A stretch of DNA of 39,142 nucleotides from Candidatus Baldrarchaeota archaeon (GCA_016840485.1 JAEOSG010000005.1:1-39142); one strand, 5' to 3'; shown: positions 8,682-17,026, numbered from the stretch's first letter. Notes: a model not told the origin generated them from the letters alone. Made by a program: numbers and translations.

Positions 8682-9416
8682 ATGTCTGAAATATCTAATA
8701 TTAAAGATTTACTGAGAAAAACTGAAGAAGATACAAAAGAATTAAAAGGATTTCTTAATTCTAAGCTTGAATCTATAATTGAAGAAGTAAATTCATCAAG
8801 TAAAGCATTAGAAAGCCTTGAAAAAGACCTTGAAAACACCGAAAGTAGAATCAAAAAATATGACACGCAAATAACTGAATTGAAAGAAAAGAAGACTAAC
8901 CTTGAACAAGCAGTTAAAAACCTCAAACTAAAAATCGAAGAAACAAATAATAAAATAGTAGAATTTAAAGACAAAATATCTGATCTTAAAGTTAAGCTAG
9001 AAAATGCTAGCAAAGAACTTATCCAGTTAAAAAATGAAAAAGAGGAAAAGCAAAAGAAGTTAGAAGAATTAAATCAAAAAGTAAAACAACTTAAAGAAGA
9101 AATTGTTCGCATTAAAAAAGCTAACGAAGAAGAATTTACAGAAAAAAGTGTAGGTCTCAACAAAATAAGAGAGGAACTAAACAAGTTAGCAAGCGAAAAC
9201 GCAGTTATCGATTTTATTTTAGCCGAGGGAAGTTACTCCACTCCAGAGGTAGAAATTCTTACAATACTTTTCAAAACAAGAGCGTCAACTGTAGAAGAAA
9301 TAAAAAGAGAAGTTAAAGCGCCTCCAGTAATGACCGTTAGAACCTTAAGAAAGCTAGCTGAAATGAATGTTTTAAGCTACAACGAAACAACAGGGCAAGT
9401 TAAACTCCTACTATAA
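8682..9416 (+). CDS. Coiled-coil protein with C-terminal winged-helix-like domain (paralogue 2)
   Basis: Tandem paralogue of the preceding gene, 24 nt downstream and with a strong RBS (GAGGGGGAG). The N-terminus MSEISNIKDLLRKTEEDTKE parallels MSSISDLLLSLKKNKATLTE. A coiled coil spans ~20-160. The C-terminal domain (~170-244) has TPEVEILTILFKTRASTVEE, a helix VMTVRTLRKLAEMNVLSY and a wing NETTGQVKLLL, matching the other copy position by position. Function is unknown. The pair is probably co-transcribed and co-translated, which favours a hetero-oligomer. Confidence 0.8.
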   Translation: MSEISNIKDLLRKTEEDTKELKGFLNSKLESIIEEVNSSSKALESLEKDLENTESRIKKYDTQITELKEKKTNLEQAVKNLKLKIEETNNKIVEFKDKISDLKVKLENASKELIQLKNEKEEKQKKLEELNQKVKQLKEEIVRIKKANEEEFTEKSVGLNKIREELNKLASENAVIDFILAEGSYSTPEVEILTILFKTRASTVEEIKREVKAPPVMTVRTLRKLAEMNVLSYNETTGQVKLLL

Positions 9417-9429
9417 GTTTTTATTTCTG

Positions 9430-11883
9430 CTAAAGTCCTAACTTGGTGTTCTTTGAACTCCTTTTTATTTCTGGGACGTATTTTTTCATTAGTAGTGACC
9501 ATGAGGTTACTGAAACTGAACTCATCGCCATGGCTATTCCTGCTAACGCTGGATATAGAAGTCCTGCTGCTGCAACTGGAATCAAGATAGTGTTGTAGGC
9601 GAATGCCCAAAAGAGGTTTTGCTTTACCTGTCTAATTGTTCTCTTACTAAGCTGAATAGCCGCAATGACATCTCTTAAATCATCTCTAATTAAAATAATG
9701 TCTCCAGCTTCAATTGCGATATCTGTTCCACTTCCTATAGCAAATCCAACATCAGCTTGAGTTAAGGCGGGAGCATCGTTTACACCGTCTCCAACCATGC
9801 CAACAATGTAACCTTCTTCCTGAAGCTTCTTCAATTCTTTAGCCTTATCTCTAGGCAAAACGTTAGCCAGTACCCTATCAATACCAAGTTGGGCAGCAAT
9901 CGCTCTAGCCGTCCTCTCATTATCACCAGTTATCATTCCAACTTTTATTCCCATTTTTCTAAGCTCTTCTAATGCTATTTTCGCCTCTCTTCTAGGGATA
10001 TCCATAATTCCTATTAAACCTATTATCTCATTGTTCACCGAAATCCCTACAACTGTTTTTCCCTGTTCCATTAGTTTGTCAGCTTCTTTTTCGGCACCGT
10101 TGAATTTAACTCCTTTTTCTTTTAACAATCTAATGCTTCCAACCAGTATTTCTAAGCCGTTATATACTGCTTTAACTCCTTTTCCAGGGATGGATATAAA
10201 GTCTTCTGGATCTTCGATTTTCAAGCCTTCTCTTATCGCTTTTTCAACAACTGCTTTAGCTAGGGGATGTTCTGAATTCTTTTCAGCTATTGCAGCCAAT
10301 CTAAGAGTTTCTTTTACTAAGTCACCATTCCCGTTAGCTAATACTTCAACTGGTTTAATAGCGATCACATCTGTAACTTCTGGGCTACCCTTGGTCAATG
10401 TTCCCGTTTTATCGAAAACAATGATATCTAGTTTCCCAGCTAACTCTAATGCTTCTCCACTTTTAATCAAAATTCCATATTCAGCTCCTTTGCCCATTCC
10501 AACCATTACAGCGGTTGGAGTAGCTAATCCTAAAGCACATGGACATGCAACAACCAAAACAGCAACCATATTCAATATAGCTTTGGCCACTCCAACGTGA
10601 AAGCCAAAGTACCACAACATGAAGGTTAAGATTGAAACCGATATAACTGTAAAAGTGAAATACCCAGCTACCTTATCAACTATTTTTTGAATCGGCGGCT
10701 TCATGCTTATAGCTTCTTCAACAAGCTTAACTACCTGAGCCAGAAACGTATCGCTTCCAACCTTTGTAGCTCTAATCTTTAAAACTCCTTCCCTGTTTAC
10801 CGTCCCACCTATAACTTCATCTCCAGGTTTCTTCTCAACTGGAATAGATTCCCCTGTAACCATTGACTCATCTACAGCAGAATGCCCCTCTATAACCACT
10901 CCATCCGTAGCTATCTTCTCCCCCGGTCTAACGATCAAAATATCTCCTACTTGTATCAATTCAGCTGGTATCTCCTCTTCAACACCATCTCTTAAAACTC
11001 TAGCACTCTTAGGACGTACTTCCAAAAGTTTCTTGATAACAGCGGACGTCTTACCCTTAGTTTTGGTTTCCAAATATTTTCCAAGCAGCACAAATGAAAT
11101 AACTATCGTTGAACTATCGTAGTAAATATTTCGCCACACTGGTGTAGGGAAAGTATACCATGCGCTTAAAAGAAACGCCGCCGTTGTACCAATTGAAACC
11201 AGTGTATCCATATTTGCTGTCTTCATTCTAGCTGCTCTAAAAGCCCCTTGATAAAATCTCCAACCAACACCAAACTGAACTATCGCCGTTAAAACAAATA
11301 TAATGTAACCTGCCAGAGGTGTCCCAGCCAATGGAAGAAAGCGAAACACGTCGGGATAAGCATAAAGAAGTATAGGAACAGACAAAATTAAGCCTAAAAT
11401 AGCTAAACGCTTCAACTTCTTAGCTTCAACTTCTTCAACAGATAATGCAAATTCTTCGTGAATAACATCTAACCCGTAATCGGTAATAATTTTCTTAATA
11501 TCGCTGAGAGAAATTAAAGCAGGATTATACTCTAAAAACACTTGACCATTCACATAATTAACAGAAACATTTTTTACACCCTCAACATTTCTAAGAGCAT
11601 CTTCTAGCTTATTAGCATCAATCTGATCCCTTAAACCACCCACTTGAATCGTAACTTTTTCATATACAACATAGTAACCAGTCTCCTTAATTGTTTCTTC
11701 GATTTCATTAAGATCAACCTTCTCCGGATCAAAAACTACGGTAGCCTTTTCTGAAGCAAAACTAACTTCAGCTTTTTCAACACCAAGTAAATTTTTCAAA
11801 TTTCTCTCTATTGTTAGAGCACAACCAGCACAATGCATACCACCTATTTTCAATGAAACTGTTCTTTTTCTGTTCTTAGACAT
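9430..11883 (-). CDS. copA: Copper-exporting P1B-type ATPase CopA
   Basis: Pumps Cu+ out of the cytoplasm using ATP. Order of domains: heavy-metal-binding domain 1 with GGMHCAGC (Cys18, Cys21); a second ferredoxin-like domain (~74-140) that has lost its CxxC and reads GGLRDQID; two extra helices; the TGES actuator; the membrane metal site CPC at about residue 446; DKTGTLT phosphorylation site (~490); SEHPLAKA nucleotide site; [10 protein letters not shown]; and the P1B-1 motif MSSVSV in the last helices. 817 aa is normal. The start is fixed by AAGGAGGTG 6 nt upstream. Last gene of a minus-strand copper operon after the 51-aa peptide and the YHS protein. Confidence 0.97.
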   Translation of the reverse strand: MSKNRKRTVSLKIGGMHCAGCALTIERNLKNLLGVEKAEVSFASEKATVVFDPEKVDLNEIEETIKETGYYVVYEKVTIQVGGLRDQIDANKLEDALRNVEGVKNVSVNYVNGQVFLEYNPALISLSDIKKIITDYGLDVIHEEFALSVEEVEAKKLKRLAILGLILSVPILLYAYPDVFRFLPLAGTPLAGYIIFVLTAIVQFGVGWRFYQGAFRAARMKTANMDTLVSIGTTAAFLLSAWYTFPTPVWRNIYYDSSTIVISFVLLGKYLETKTKGKTSAVIKKLLEVRPKSARVLRDGVEEEIPAELIQVGDILIVRPGEKIATDGVVIEGHSAVDESMVTGESIPVEKKPGDEVIGGTVNREGVLKIRATKVGSDTFLAQVVKLVEEAISMKPPIQKIVDKVAGYFTFTVISVSILTFMLWYFGFHVGVAKAILNMVAVLVVACPCALGLATPTAVMVGMGKGAEYGILIKSGEALELAGKLDIIVFDKTGTLTKGSPEVTDVIAIKPVEVLANGNGDLVKETLRLAAIAEKNSEHPLAKAVVEKAIREGLKIEDPEDFISIPGKGVKAVYNGLEILVGSIRLLKEKGVKFNGAEKEADKLMEQGKTVVGISVNNEIIGLIGIMDIPRREAKIALEELRKMGIKVGMITGDNERTARAIAAQLGIDRVLANVLPRDKAKELKKLQEEGYIVGMVGDGVNDAPALTQADVGFAIGSGTDIAIEAGDIILIRDDLRDVIAAIQLSKRTIRQVKQNLFWAFAYNTILIPVAAAGLLYPALAGIAMAMSSVSVTSWSLLMKKYVPEIKRSSKNTKLGL

Positions 11884-11922
11884 CTTGACACCTCCTTAAA
11901 AGGAGAAAATAGTTTTTAAATT

Positions 11923-12108
11923 CTAGACACTGCAGCCGGGGCAACCATGACAGCCATATCCGAAAGCTTTTTCATATTTCTCTGTTTCCTTGTCGAAGAC
12001 CATTTTACAATGTTCACTACAGAAATAGTACACTTTACCCATGTATTCCGATCTATATTTCGCTGTCTTCTCATCTACTTCCATTCCGCAGATTGGGTCT
12101 TTAGCCAA
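11923..12108 (-). CDS. YHS-domain small metal-binding protein
   Basis: Small YHS domain, a TRASH-like zinc/copper-binding fold: KDPICGMEVD, then GKVYYFCSEHCKMVF. The tail GCHGCPGCSV adds three closely spaced cysteines that could bind Cu+. I place the start at TTG 12108, giving the classic MAKDPICGME start with AGGGGTGA as RBS; a GTG at 12117 would add three residues. It sits 39 nt upstream of copA in the same orientation. YHS proteins beside copper ATPases are thought to hand over or buffer copper; that role is inferred from context. Confidence 0.85.
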   Translation of the reverse strand: MAKDPICGMEVDEKTAKYRSEYMGKVYYFCSEHCKMVFDKETEKYEKAFGYGCHGCPGCSV

Positions 12109-12125
12109 AACAATCACCCCTGTCG

Positions 12126-12149
12126 CTTTTTCACATAATTATGAAAAAG
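12126..12149. promoter_or_regulatory. Perfect 8-bp inverted repeat upstream of the YHS-copA genes
   Basis: CTTTTTCA (12126-12133) and TGAAAAAG (12142-12149) are exact inverted copies around an 8-bp AT spacer. It lies between the end of the 51-aa peptide gene and the YHS gene, just upstream of the latter on the minus strand. It could be a second operator for the copper regulator or a weak intercistronic hairpin. There is no T-tract that would favour a terminator. Confidence 0.4.
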
Positions 12150-12158
12150 GTTTAATTG

Positions 12159-12314
12159 TTACAATCGACAGCACATTGACCGAGTTTTACCAAATTTCTT
12201 ATTAACCATAAACCCAAGTATAAATCCTGCCAGTGGAGCTATGAAAGTCCAAGGCCGCCCAAATATGTAGCCAATCATAAGACCGAGGAACAAACCTAAA
12301 CAGCAAAGCAACAT
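12159..12314 (-). CDS. Small two-helix membrane peptide (51 aa) in the copper operon
   Basis: A short reading frame starting MLLCCLGLFLGLMIGYIFG and ending SMCCRL. It has two hydrophobic segments (residues ~1-18 and ~24-36) joined by a short GRPWTF turn, with CC pairs at both ends (residues 4-5 and 48-49). GAGGT lies 4 nt upstream of the ATG, and a TATA box is about 40 nt upstream. It precedes the YHS and copA genes in the same orientation. The paired cysteines and position suggest a role in copper handling or as a CopA accessory peptide; no homologue is recognised. Confidence 0.65.
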   Translation of the reverse strand: MLLCCLGLFLGLMIGYIFGRPWTFIAPLAGFILGFMVNKKFGKTRSMCCRL

Positions 12315-12349
12315 AATAACCTCAATACATAATGTCAAAAGAGATAAAA

Positions 12350-12380
12350 AATATATTTGTTATTCTTTCCAAAATGGAAA
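12350..12380 (-). promoter_or_regulatory. Promoter and candidate operator of the copper operon
   Basis: On the minus strand the AT-rich AAATATATTT (about 12350-12358) is a good archaeal TATA box for a start near 12328, giving a ~14-nt leader before the 51-aa peptide. Immediately upstream, TTTCCATTTTGGAAA (12366-12380) is a perfect inverted repeat with 6-bp arms. The half-site TTTGGAAA also occurs near 12414-12421. The position next to the BRE/TATA element and beside the Lrp-TRASH gene suggests the copper regulator binds here; this is inferred. Confidence 0.55.
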
Positions 12381-12434
12381 TCTAAATAAAATAATAAAAT
12401 CAATTACTACTTTGGAAAATAAATGTTAAAACAG

Positions 12435-13033
12435 TTAAGATTGCTTCTTTCTCCGCTCTAAAATACGCATTCTTTCTTTAAACTTTCTTAGACATATTGG
12501 ACAACAGAAATAAAACCTTCTATTATATAAAGTGTATGTGTAAGGCTCATCTGAGATTTCTTTACCGCAGTAGTTACATTTCAGCTTTAAACTCAATCTT
12601 GGCGTGTATTCTGCTTTTTTTACAACTTTCAGAACAATATTTGTTTCGAAGGGAATCTTTAGATCAACAAACTTCTCTAACATGTCTTTAAGCATCTTTA
12701 TATTAGGAATCACCGCCTTACAAATAACATTTCTCTCCCCGCTTGTCACATATATCTCAGAGATTACGTCCATCTTTCCTAATTCTTCTACAAGCTGTTC
12801 AGTATCTGGTGCCTTAAATCCAACCAACACTTGGACTCCTTGTTCAAAAAGCTTATCGTCCAAAATAACAGTAAACTTTTTAATCACACCGCTTTCAATT
12901 AATTTCTTTATTCTTTGCCTCACAGTAACTCTACTTAAACCCAGTTCACGGGAAATATCGATATAGAGGCACGAGCATTCTCTTGAAGAATTCTCAAAAT
13001 CTCATAATCAGCTTCACTTAAATTAACAGCCAT
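12435..13033 (-). CDS. Lrp/AsnC-type copper regulator with C-terminal TRASH domain, frameshifted near its start
   Basis: Resembles the CopR/CopT-type copper regulators of Sulfolobus. An Lrp helix-turn-helix is followed by the Lrp effector fold and a metal-binding TRASH domain (CNYCGKEI, then FYFCCPICLRKF). The undisturbed frame begins only at MRQRIKKLIESGVIKKF. Upstream, ATG 13033 starts MAVNLSEADYEILRILQENA, and the frame that continues reads YIDISRELGLSRVTV. The two join if one base is added near 12966-12967. Without it the protein lacks its first HTH helices. It lies directly upstream of the copper operon it probably controls. Confidence 0.85.
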
Positions 13034-13371
13034 TTCACACACCCAAGCATAATACTTGAGAAAACTGCTACTCAAACTTGCAACACATATCCTTTCATAA
13101 CACTATATGATATGTTAGAAGTAACTGTTTATTTACACATTGTTACCGCCTATTTTGACAAGGTTAATATCTTAATTGAAAAAAGCTCGAAAACACCTAG
13201 TTTCTCATAATAAAACTAGAGTTTCTATCTTTGAACATGACCCTTCTCCAAGATTTTTGAACCAAAAATATAAAGTAACTGCATTAATACACATAGATGT
13301 TCACAGATATTGTTAAAGGTTTGAATATTAACTTGTGATGCGTGTTGCGTTGTAATGAGGGTTTAGGAAGG
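13034..13371. other. Intergenic region between copper regulator and VapBC-like module
   Basis: AT-rich, with no credible reading frame or RNA gene. It must contain the promoter of the Lrp-TRASH gene on the minus strand. Near that gene, CAAGCATAATACTTG (inverted CAAG/CTTG) overlaps the start of TTGAG/CTCAA half-sites, which are plausible Lrp-type contacts. Confidence 0.4.
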
Positions 13372-13375
13372 TTTA

Positions 13376-13410
13376 AAATACTATGGTATTTTCTAAATAC
13401 TAGAGTATTT
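13376..13410 (+). promoter_or_regulatory. Two tandem 16-bp palindromic operators before the RHH/PIN toxin-antitoxin genes
   Basis: AAATACTATGGTATTT (13376-13391) and AAATACTAGAGTATTT (13395-13410) are near-identical inverted repeats spaced 19 bp centre to centre, about two helical turns. The TATA-like TTTAAAATA (13372-13380) overlaps the first, and the expected transcription start falls in the second. The RBS GGAGG (13413-13417) follows. Paired palindromes of this kind fit cooperative autorepression by a ribbon-helix-helix antitoxin. Confidence 0.7.
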
Positions 13411-13426
13411 ATGGAGGCGTTAAGTT

Positions 13427-13738
13427 TTGTCTATAGTGTGGACGATTAAAGTTAGTAGAAATCTCGATAAACTTGTGGAGGAACTTGTTAAGGCACTAGG
13501 ATATACTGGTAAGGCTGAATTTGTCAGAGAAGCTGTTAGGGAAGCAATATTGAGAAAAAACATTGGACTGTTGGGGTTACATTCAATGGACAAACTTTCA
13601 AAAGAAAGAGGAGACCCCTTCGAGACATTAAAACAGTTGCTTGAACTTAAAGTTCCAAAAGAAATTGTAAAAGAAGAGTTAGAGAAAGGTAGGGAAGATG
13701 TTGAAAAACTCATCAAAAGCGAAAACGTTAATCCTTGA
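13427..13738 (+). CDS. Ribbon-helix-helix antitoxin (VapB-like)
   Basis: The N-terminal ~45 residues form a CopG/MetJ-type ribbon-helix-helix: strand VWTIKVSRNLDKLVEELVKA, then YTGKAEFVREAVREAIL. The remaining ~55 residues are charged and helical, suited to wrapping the toxin. The TTG start follows GGAGG by 9 nt. The gene overlaps the PIN-domain gene by 41 nt, typical for a toxin-antitoxin pair. It should bind the two palindromes at 13376-13410. Identity as antitoxin is inferred from fold and context. Confidence 0.8.
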   Translation: MSIVWTIKVSRNLDKLVEELVKALGYTGKAEFVREAVREAILRKNIGLLGLHSMDKLSKERGDPFETLKQLLELKVPKEIVKEELEKGREDVEKLIKSENVNP

Positions 13739-14189
13739 CGCAAATATTTGGGTCTACGGGATTCTGGGAACATTAAAAGAAGCAACAGGCATTATCCTAA
13801 AATGCATAAAAGGAGAATACAAGATCCTTGTAAACAGTTACATTGTAGCCGAAGTAACAAGAGTATTAAAACGGATAGCCATAAGAATTCACCGCAACCC
13901 TCTAGAACTTGAAAAACTGTTCTGGAAAATACTAAACTCAAACAACATTATAAAAGAATTCTACCACCCCATTACTGAAGACCTCATCGAAACAATGAAG
14001 AAAACCCCTGAAATACAAATGATATCAAAAATACTAGAAATCGAACCAAAAGACGTACCTTACCTAGTTCTAGCTTTCAAACATAAAGTTCCAATTATTA
14101 CAACCGACGAAAGAAGTCTTGCAAAAAAGAGCGAAAAAATAAGAAAACTGACAAAAATAGAAATATTCACAATAAAAGAACTAATATAA
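13698..14189 (+). CDS. PIN-domain ribonuclease toxin (VapC-like)
   Basis: PIN nuclease fold. The first acidic residue is in TLILDANIWVYG, a conserved Glu in NSYIVAEVTRVL, and the C-terminal acids in IEPKDVPYLVLAFKHKVP and IITTDERSL. VapC toxins cleave tRNA or rRNA when the antitoxin is lost. 163 aa is slightly long for VapC, and the DVPYLVLA pattern matches the archaeal PIN group often paired with RHH antitoxins. It starts inside the antitoxin gene at ATG 13698, so translation is coupled. Confidence 0.85.
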   Translation: MLKNSSKAKTLILDANIWVYGILGTLKEATGIILKCIKGEYKILVNSYIVAEVTRVLKRIAIRIHRNPLELEKLFWKILNSNNIIKEFYHPITEDLIETMKKTPEIQMISKILEIEPKDVPYLVLAFKHKVPIITTDERSLAKKSEKIRKLTKIEIFTIKELI

Positions 14190-14260
14190 AGTCTTCCATT
14201 CTGCGCGAACAAAATTCGGAACCAACCTAATTTTACCTTTAATCTTAAGAGTTTAAACAC

Positions 14261-15124
14261 CTATAACTTGATTCTCATGCCATCGAAGGCAAACTTTATG
14301 TTAAATTGCCTGTATTTTTTCTCTAGTCCCTTGTAATCATCAAAAGACTTACCCCATTCCTCTTCAATGTGTGTTATGATTACTTTCCCTATATTGAGCT
14401 TTTCCTTAATTTCTATTATTTCTTCTATGGAAAACATTTCCTTTCTAAGTTTATTGTCCTGTGGAACAAAATAACCATCCTTTAAAGGTTCATCAGGAAT
14501 GACATTACCAATAATCAAAACATCCGCATTATTTAGCTTATTGTTCGCTATTGGAAATGGTTTAACGTCGCAGGGCGTGTAAATAACTTTCTTGTAGTCT
14601 TCCTCTACGAGAAAAATTGTTGAAGTAACATCGCCTTTAACTTGAATAGGCGTTATCCTAAAATTATCAATCTCAAGAGGTACATTTTCTTTAAGCGTAT
14701 TTAAAGAAACTACACCAATCTCCTCATAGTATTTAAAATATGCACCGTACTTGTTTTTTATTAAGTAGATCGTTCATAACCTCTTCTAACGCGTAGATAG
14801 CAATTTTTCGTTCGGGTTCTTTGCCGTCGACATATTTAGCCAACCAGTACATATTTATCTCTTCTACGATCCTTATGCTAAGTGTGTGATCAGGTTCCCA
14901 ATGCGTATAGAAAATAGCATTATTTGCTTAATGTTTTCTCTATTCAATTGAACAGCTATGTCCTCAGGAGTGTCAAACAAAATGTTTACATCTTTTAAAA
15001 ACATAGATGGTCCTGAACGCGAATATGGAACTCCCTTCTTTCTTGCCTCCTTTCACACCCTACATTGGCATAGCGATCTGGGGATCCGTGTACAACCACC
15101 TGAACCCAAAATTATAATTTCCAA
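14261..15124 (-). pseudogene. Metallo-beta-lactamase-fold hydrolase (PhnP-like), three lesions
   Basis: Reading the minus strand from TTG 15124 gives MEIIILGSGGCTRIPRSLCQ, the start of a PhnP/RNase Z-like MBL protein, followed by CRV, an in-frame TGA (15055-15053) where relatives have Cys, then KEARKKGVPYSRSGPSMFL. A missing base near 14921-14924 is needed to reach the metal motif THWEPDHTLS. An extra base in a T6 run (14754-14759 on the plus strand) is needed to continue into KYGAYFKYYEEIGV. The rest, to GMRIKL at 14261, is open. One nonsense codon and two indels in ~285 codons argue for a decaying gene, or for poor local sequence. Confidence 0.75.
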
Positions 15125-15249
15125 GGCTCACAACCTTCCTTCATTAATAAACATTTTTATGTTTTCTCAATCCATTGTTACATTATTAAAAAGCTTTGAA
15201 TTTACATAAAACCTTTTTACAATAAGTTGATATTGGGATTAAAAGCTTA

Positions 15250-15630
15250 TTACAGTTGAATAAGTGTTATGTTGAGGAGGACTTGTGCTAAGTAGTTTAG
15301 AATTACTATGAAGACCACTGCTATAAGGGAAATCAGTATTGCGTGATCCCAGCTTACGAGTTGCCCGCTTCTAGGTTTTAACAGATATCTGACAAGGTAA
15401 ATTAAAGCCGTAAAGGCAAAATATGGTGCGGCTTCACCCAGGTAGAACATGCTGATTATTGCTCGAATTATAGGCAGTAAAAAGATAGCTAAGACAGCAA
15501 CGACAAATAAACTGGCAAGATAAGATGTAGATACACGTTTCCTACCAGTGATCGCTAGAGCCGAAATGTAAAGAACTCCCATAACTAAAAGTATTTCAAA
15601 TATTAGGAAAGCGATTTGTTCAGGCGTCAT
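15250..15630 (-). CDS. Small integral membrane protein, unknown function
   Basis: About 126 aa with four hydrophobic helices (roughly residues 5-25, 37-58, 66-88 and 98-122 from ATG 15630). No motif is recognised. GGAGG lies 8 nt upstream of ATG 15630, which I prefer to the TTG at 15645. It stands alone between the MBL pseudogene and the divergently transcribed FAH-family gene. Confidence 0.65.
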   Translation of the reverse strand: MTPEQIAFLIFEILLVMGVLYISALAITGRKRVSTSYLASLFVVAVLAIFLLPIIRAIISMFYLGEAAPYFAFTALIYLVRYLLKPRSGQLVSWDHAILISLIAVVFIVILNYLAQVLLNITLIQL

Positions 15631-15808
15631 GGGCGTATCCTCCAAACTGTGAAATATCTTTAGTTTGTAAGCATGTATATATAAGTATGAAGTTTAAGAC
15701 TGCATGGAAGTTTTAACACTTTGAGTCAAACGCAATTTAATAAAATGTCAGTAGCGGGATTACGTTTCCAAGACTTTAGTTATATCAGGTTTTAAGAGGT
15801 GGATAGTA

Positions 15809-16669
15809 ATGCGGATAGTTTCGTTTAATGGAGGGAAAGCAGGCATACTCATTAACGATAAAGTGCTAGATGTTTCGAAAGCTTTAAAGGGAATAAACTT
15901 TAGAAACTGGGCTAACTACAAATACGTAAGGAATTTAATTGAGCAATGGGATGAAATCAAAATTTTACTAGAAAGAATATTGAAAAGCAAACATGTAATC
16001 GAAGGTTTTTCCTATAATCTTAACGATGTATCTCTTGATGCACCGATTACCAATCCTTCAAAAATTATTTGCGTAGGAAGAAACTATATGAGTCATATTG
16101 AGGAAATGCGGGAAGAAGTTCCTAGTGAACCAATCTTCTTTTTAAAACCGCCATCAGCACTTACAGGACACAACAGCAAAATAGTTTTACCAGCAGAAAG
16201 TAAAAGAGTAGATCATGAAATAGAACTCGCGGTTATAATCGGTAAACGATGCAAAAACGTGGATCCAAGAGAAGCATGGAGCACCATTTTCGGATACACA
16301 ATACTATTAGACATAACTGCACGAGATCTGCAGAGAAAGGATGTTACATGGTTTAGAGCAAAAGGATTCGATACCTTTTGCCCCCTAGGTCCTTGGATTG
16401 TAACAAAAGATGAAATAGAGGACCCACAAAACCTAAATATAGAGTTAAAAGTAAATGGAAAAGTAAGACAGCAAGGAAACACAAAAGACATGATATTCAA
16501 AATCAACGAACTCATACGCTTCGCATCAAAAGTCTGCACCCTCGAACCAGGAGACATAATAGCTACCGGAACACCAAAAGGAGTAGCACCACTAAAACAC
16601 GGAGACATAATAGAAGGCTACATCGAAAAAATAGGTTCATTGAAACTAGCGGTAAATTCTTTTCCTTAA
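15809..16669 (+). CDS. Fumarylacetoacetate hydrolase (FAH) family enzyme
   Basis: FAH-fold hydrolase/decarboxylase acting on 2-oxo or diketo acids such as acylpyruvates. Core motifs: KIICVGRNYMSHIEEM, the metal ligands in DHEIELAVIIGKRC, GYTILLDITARDLQ, RAKGFDTFCPLGPWI and the end CTLEPGDIIATGTPKGV. The catalytic divalent metal sits on the Glu/Glu/Asp set in these blocks. 286 aa with a distinct N-terminal ~60-residue domain is usual for the family. RBS GAGGTG is 7 nt before the ATG. No pathway neighbours are present, so the substrate is open. Confidence 0.92.
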   Translation: MRIVSFNGGKAGILINDKVLDVSKALKGINFRNWANYKYVRNLIEQWDEIKILLERILKSKHVIEGFSYNLNDVSLDAPITNPSKIICVGRNYMSHIEEMREEVPSEPIFFLKPPSALTGHNSKIVLPAESKRVDHEIELAVIIGKRCKNVDPREAWSTIFGYTILLDITARDLQRKDVTWFRAKGFDTFCPLGPWIVTKDEIEDPQNLNIELKVNGKVRQQGNTKDMIFKINELIRFASKVCTLEPGDIIATGTPKGVAPLKHGDIIEGYIEKIGSLKLAVNSFP

Positions 16670-16786
16670 GTCTATATCGTAAAAATTAATAGCTTTAATG
16701 GACTCCCCAACTTTTTCTTTAGTTTCCTTAGGTAATTTATCTCACTTTTTGAGGAATGTTCTAGAAAATTTAGCCTTGTAGGGCAT
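16646..16786 (-). pseudogene. RelE-type toxin remnant
   Basis: From ATG 16786, with RBS AGGAGG, the frame reads MPYKAKFSRTFLKK, then TGA, then DKLPKETKEKVGESIKAIN, and stops at 16646-16648. The first part is a typical RelE start, in which the TGA stands where relatives have Leu or similar. The catalytic C-terminal half is absent: the fragment ends inside the 3' end of the convergent FAH-family gene. It follows the antitoxin-like gene at 16805-17026 in the same orientation, so this is a dead RelBE-type pair. Confidence 0.65.
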
Positions 16787-16804
16787 AAAATAGCCTCCTA
16801 CTAG

Positions 16805-17026
16805 CTATTTAAGAGTTTCTTCCAAATTTTCAATTTTACACTCTACATAGTTTCCCTTAGCTATTTCCTCTTTACCCTTTTTAATGGCTTCCAATGTTTC
16901 TTTATCAGCCAAGGTTTCAAGTGTGGCAAGGATTTGTTCAACTTTAGAATAAACGTCAAGTAGTTCTTTAAATAGCTCCCTAGGGATAAAAATACCTTTA
17001 TCGGTTACCTTGATATCATTAACCAT
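16805..17026 (-). CDS. Antitoxin-like small protein of a broken RelBE pair
   Basis: 73 aa: a short N-terminal strand part VNDIKVTDKGIFIPRELFKE, resembling an AbrB/RelB-type DNA-binding start, then a long charged helix with ETLEAIKKGKEEIAKGNYVE, typical of RelB-like antitoxins. ATG 17026 is preceded by GGTGAT. Its stop lies just upstream of the RelE remnant. It is probably a leftover antitoxin; I cannot assign a precise family. Confidence 0.6.
   Translation of the reverse strand: MVNDIKVTDKGIFIPRELFKELLDVYSKVEQILATLETLADKETLEAIKKGKEEIAKGNYVECKIENLEETLK

Noticed and set aside
10031-10600. Open frame of 189 codons on the plus strand inside copA
   Set aside because: A shadow of the strongly conserved CopA coding frame; no domain or RBS.
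15053-15055. TGA as a selenocysteine codon in the MBL-fold gene
   Set aside because: The same gene has two further indels, no SECIS-like element was recognised, and another TGA interrupts the RelE remnant, so damage or error is simpler.
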